64,000 bases of DNA, taken from NCBI RefSeq assembly GCF_030209835.1, contig NZ_JARVRF010000013.1, positions 1 through 64,000 of the forward strand, in the 5' to 3' direction. Below, piece after piece: positions 62,640-64,000 of the stretch. The number at the start of each line of letters is the position of its first letter. The stretch's first letter is position 1. The notes under the pieces are model-generated. The model was not told the DNA's origin. It ran no database searches and saw nothing but the letters and a program-made list of their open reading frames with translations. The position numbers were made by a program, and so were the translations under genes. Source of the stretch: Arthrobacter sp. efr-133-R2A-120 (GTDB lineage Bacteria > Actinomycetota > Actinomycetes > Actinomycetales > Micrococcaceae).

Positions 62640-63836
62640 TTATGGGCCGGCGTCGGCCAGCCGCCGCAATTTCGGGACCGGAATCCGGTAGTTGATCGCC
62701 GCCGCGGTCCCGGAGCCGTCCTTGTCCTCCCAGCGCAAGAGCATCGAGTCGCTGTCCTCCCCCGGCTCGCAGTAGTCCGGTGCGCCGACCACGGGCGTGA
62801 ATCCGACCGACTTGAGCGACAGGCCGAAAGCCTCGGTCCAGAAGTACGGCTGGAAAGTGAACTCGGGCGCCGAGTCACCCTTGAGCAGCCCGACGGCGGC
62901 CGCCTTCGCCTGGTCGATGGCGCTCGTCCAGAGGGGCACCCGCCTCACCCCGCGACTGCTCGGGAAGAACGCGACGTCGCCGGCGGCGACGATATCCGGC
63001 CGAAGCCGGCCGCGGGAGTCGACCCGCAGCGCCCCATCGACGAGGAGCCGGGTTTCAGCCAACCAGTCCGTGTTCGGTTCGTCGCCGACGGCGGTGACCA
63101 CCAGATCCGCCTCAAGCTCGGTGCCGTCGGCCAAGACAACCTGCGTCCCGGCGTCGGACTCCACTAGGCGGGCTTTCCCCCCGACAACCACTCGTAGGCC
63201 CTGCCGGATGGCGGCGGAGGTGAACATGTCCGCCAGATGGCCGCCGAGCTGGCGCGAGAGGGGCTTGGCGTCGGAGACGAGCGTGACTTCGCAGCCAACG
63301 TGCAGGCAACCCGAGGCGACCTCCATTCCGAGCGGCCCGCCGCCGATCACAACCACCGAGGGACGCGATGCGAGGCGTTCCTTGAGCAGGATCGCATCCT
63401 CGATGGTGCGCAGTGTGAGCTCCCGGGAGGAGCCGTTCCCTTGCGCTCCCGCCGTGAGGTACTTCGCCCGGGAACCGGAGGCGATGACGAGGCCGTCGTA
63501 CGGCAGTTCATCGCCTCCGTCCAGATGAACCAGCCGGGCGTCGACGTCCAGTCCCGTGGCGCTGACGCCGAGCATCTCGCTCGCTTCGTGGCCCGGCTCG
63601 GGAAGTTGGTGCGCCTGGAGGGCGCCGGCGCTGCTCCCGCCAACCCCGCTCCCGCTAACCCCGCTCCCCCTAACATCGTGCAGCAGCGCCTTCGACAGGG
63701 CGGGACGGCTGTACGGTTGGTGGCGCTCGGCGCCGACCACCGTCAACTCGCCGTCGAAGCCCGCCGAACGCAGCGTGTCGCAGGCGGTGAGCCCGGCGAT
63801 CCCGTTGCCAACCACCACAATCCTACGCAAGGTCAT
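62640..63836 (-). CDS. FAD-dependent ferredoxin reductase
   Basis: A 398-residue pyridine nucleotide-disulfide-type reductase that passes electrons from NAD(P)H to a ferredoxin. FAD binding is at RRIVVVGNGIAGLTACDTLR (residues 4-23), NAD binding at PSVVVIGGGPLGMEVASGCL, and the second FAD motif includes RPDIVAAGDVAFF. A Gly/Ser-rich insertion (SGVSGSGVGGSSAG) occurs near residue 66. The ATG at 63836 overlaps the ferredoxin stop (ATGA). The pair is typical of the electron supply for cytochrome P450 or a Rieske oxygenase, which may lie beyond the window. Confidence 0.9.
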   Translation of the reverse strand: MTLRRIVVVGNGIAGLTACDTLRSAGFDGELTVVGAERHQPYSRPALSKALLHDVRGSGVSGSGVGGSSAGALQAHQLPEPGHEASEMLGVSATGLDVDARLVHLDGGDELPYDGLVIASGSRAKYLTAGAQGNGSSRELTLRTIEDAILLKERLASRPSVVVIGGGPLGMEVASGCLHVGCEVTLVSDAKPLSRQLGGHLADMFTSAAIRQGLRVVVGGKARLVESDAGTQVVLADGTELEADLVVTAVGDEPNTDWLAETRLLVDGALRVDSRGRLRPDIVAAGDVAFFPSSRGVRRVPLWTSAIDQAKAAAVGLLKGDSAPEFTFQPYFWTEAFGLSLKSVGFTPVVGAPDYCEPGEDSDSMLLRWEDKDGSGTAAAINYRIPVPKLRRLADAGP

Positions 63837-64000
63837 GCCGCAGCCAATCGGAGCGCCGCTACCGGGCAAACCCTGACCGCCGCCTGGGCGGCATCAAGCC
63901 CGGCCCCATCCACATCCGGCACATCGATGACCAATTCGCCGTCGTCATTCAGGTGCATCAGCGCGGGCGCGGCTTCTTCGCACAGGCCGTGGCCTTCGCA
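63833..64000 (-). CDS. Ferredoxin, C-terminal fragment, [3Fe-4S] type
   Basis: The last 55 residues of a small ferredoxin are read on the minus strand up to the window edge. They begin CEGHGLCEEAAPALMHLNDD and end VRVCPVAALRLAAA. The cluster motif CxxHGxC followed by CP has His in place of the second Cys, as in P450-associated 3Fe-4S ferredoxins of actinobacteria. The stop overlaps the reductase start by 4 bases, so they form an operon. The N-terminus, with at most about 10-15 residues, is outside the window. Confidence 0.85.
   Translation of the reverse strand, partial: CEGHGLCEEAAPALMHLNDDGELVIDVPDVDGAGLDAAQAAVRVCPVAALRLAAA

Overview
The window looks like chromosome of a high-GC actinobacterium of the Arthrobacter group (Micrococcaceae). 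The grounds are GTG and TTG starts beside GGAGG-type ribosome sites, a ClpC-type Clp ATPase, a 1606-residue NAD-glutamate dehydrogenase, a carbohydrate ABC importer encoded without its own ATPase, and many LacI-family local regulators. This is inference from gene content; no rRNA marker is present. I saw no tRNA, rRNA, CRISPR array, phage or transposase gene.

Left part (1-31.2 kb) is mainly a catabolic region. It opens with L-rhamnose genes (rhaI, the start of a bifunctional aldolase/dehydrogenase, and a divergent LacI regulator with two operators). An amine module follows: TetR regulator, copper amine oxidase, APC permease, a small membrane protein and an aldehyde dehydrogenase. After several single genes (LtrA-like, META lipoprotein, iron-permease-like) comes an arabino-oligosaccharide module: LacI regulator, ABC binding protein, two permeases and a GH51 arabinofuranosidase. 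Next is the arabinose operon, araB-araD-araA-mutarotase, preceded by its LacI gene and an operator that closely resembles the E. coli lac operator. Two zinc alcohol dehydrogenases and a xylose-type ABC importer follow. In that importer the ATPase and permease are fused in one polypeptide, and a 15-codon stub that may be the remnant of xylB comes directly after it.

Middle part (31.2-49.1 kb) mixes housekeeping and accessory genes: a SRPBCC protein, an NmrA-like SDR, ClpC, a YqeY protein, and an EVE-like/HNH protein that may be a modification-dependent restriction enzyme. The most interesting locus is an eight-gene minus-strand operon from 46140 down to 37234. It encodes a flavoprotein dehydrogenase, a zinc dehydrogenase, an MHS-type transporter, a Gfo/Idh oxidoreductase, a sugar-phosphate-isomerase-like TIM barrel, a DUF993 aldolase-like protein, an SDR and glycerate kinase. 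A LacI regulator is divergent, and two near-identical operator-like sites lie between them. Its substrate is not evident; the gene set suggests oxidation and aldol cleavage of a polyol, sugar acid or cyclic hydroxy-acid, ending in glycerate.

Right part (49.1-64 kb) holds an acyl-CoA ligase, a polysaccharide deacetylase/glycosyltransferase fusion, the large glutamate dehydrogenase, CsbD, CorA, a histidine phosphatase, a phospholipase-C-like phosphoesterase, an AI-2E-family transporter and a TetR regulator. It also has an intergenic array of 32-bp repeats with nested inverted copies. The window ends in a ferredoxin reductase coupled to a ferredoxin gene cut by the window edge.

Only hand inspection was possible. 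Start sites were chosen from visible ribosome sites and family N-termini. Operators, promoters and hairpins were read by eye.
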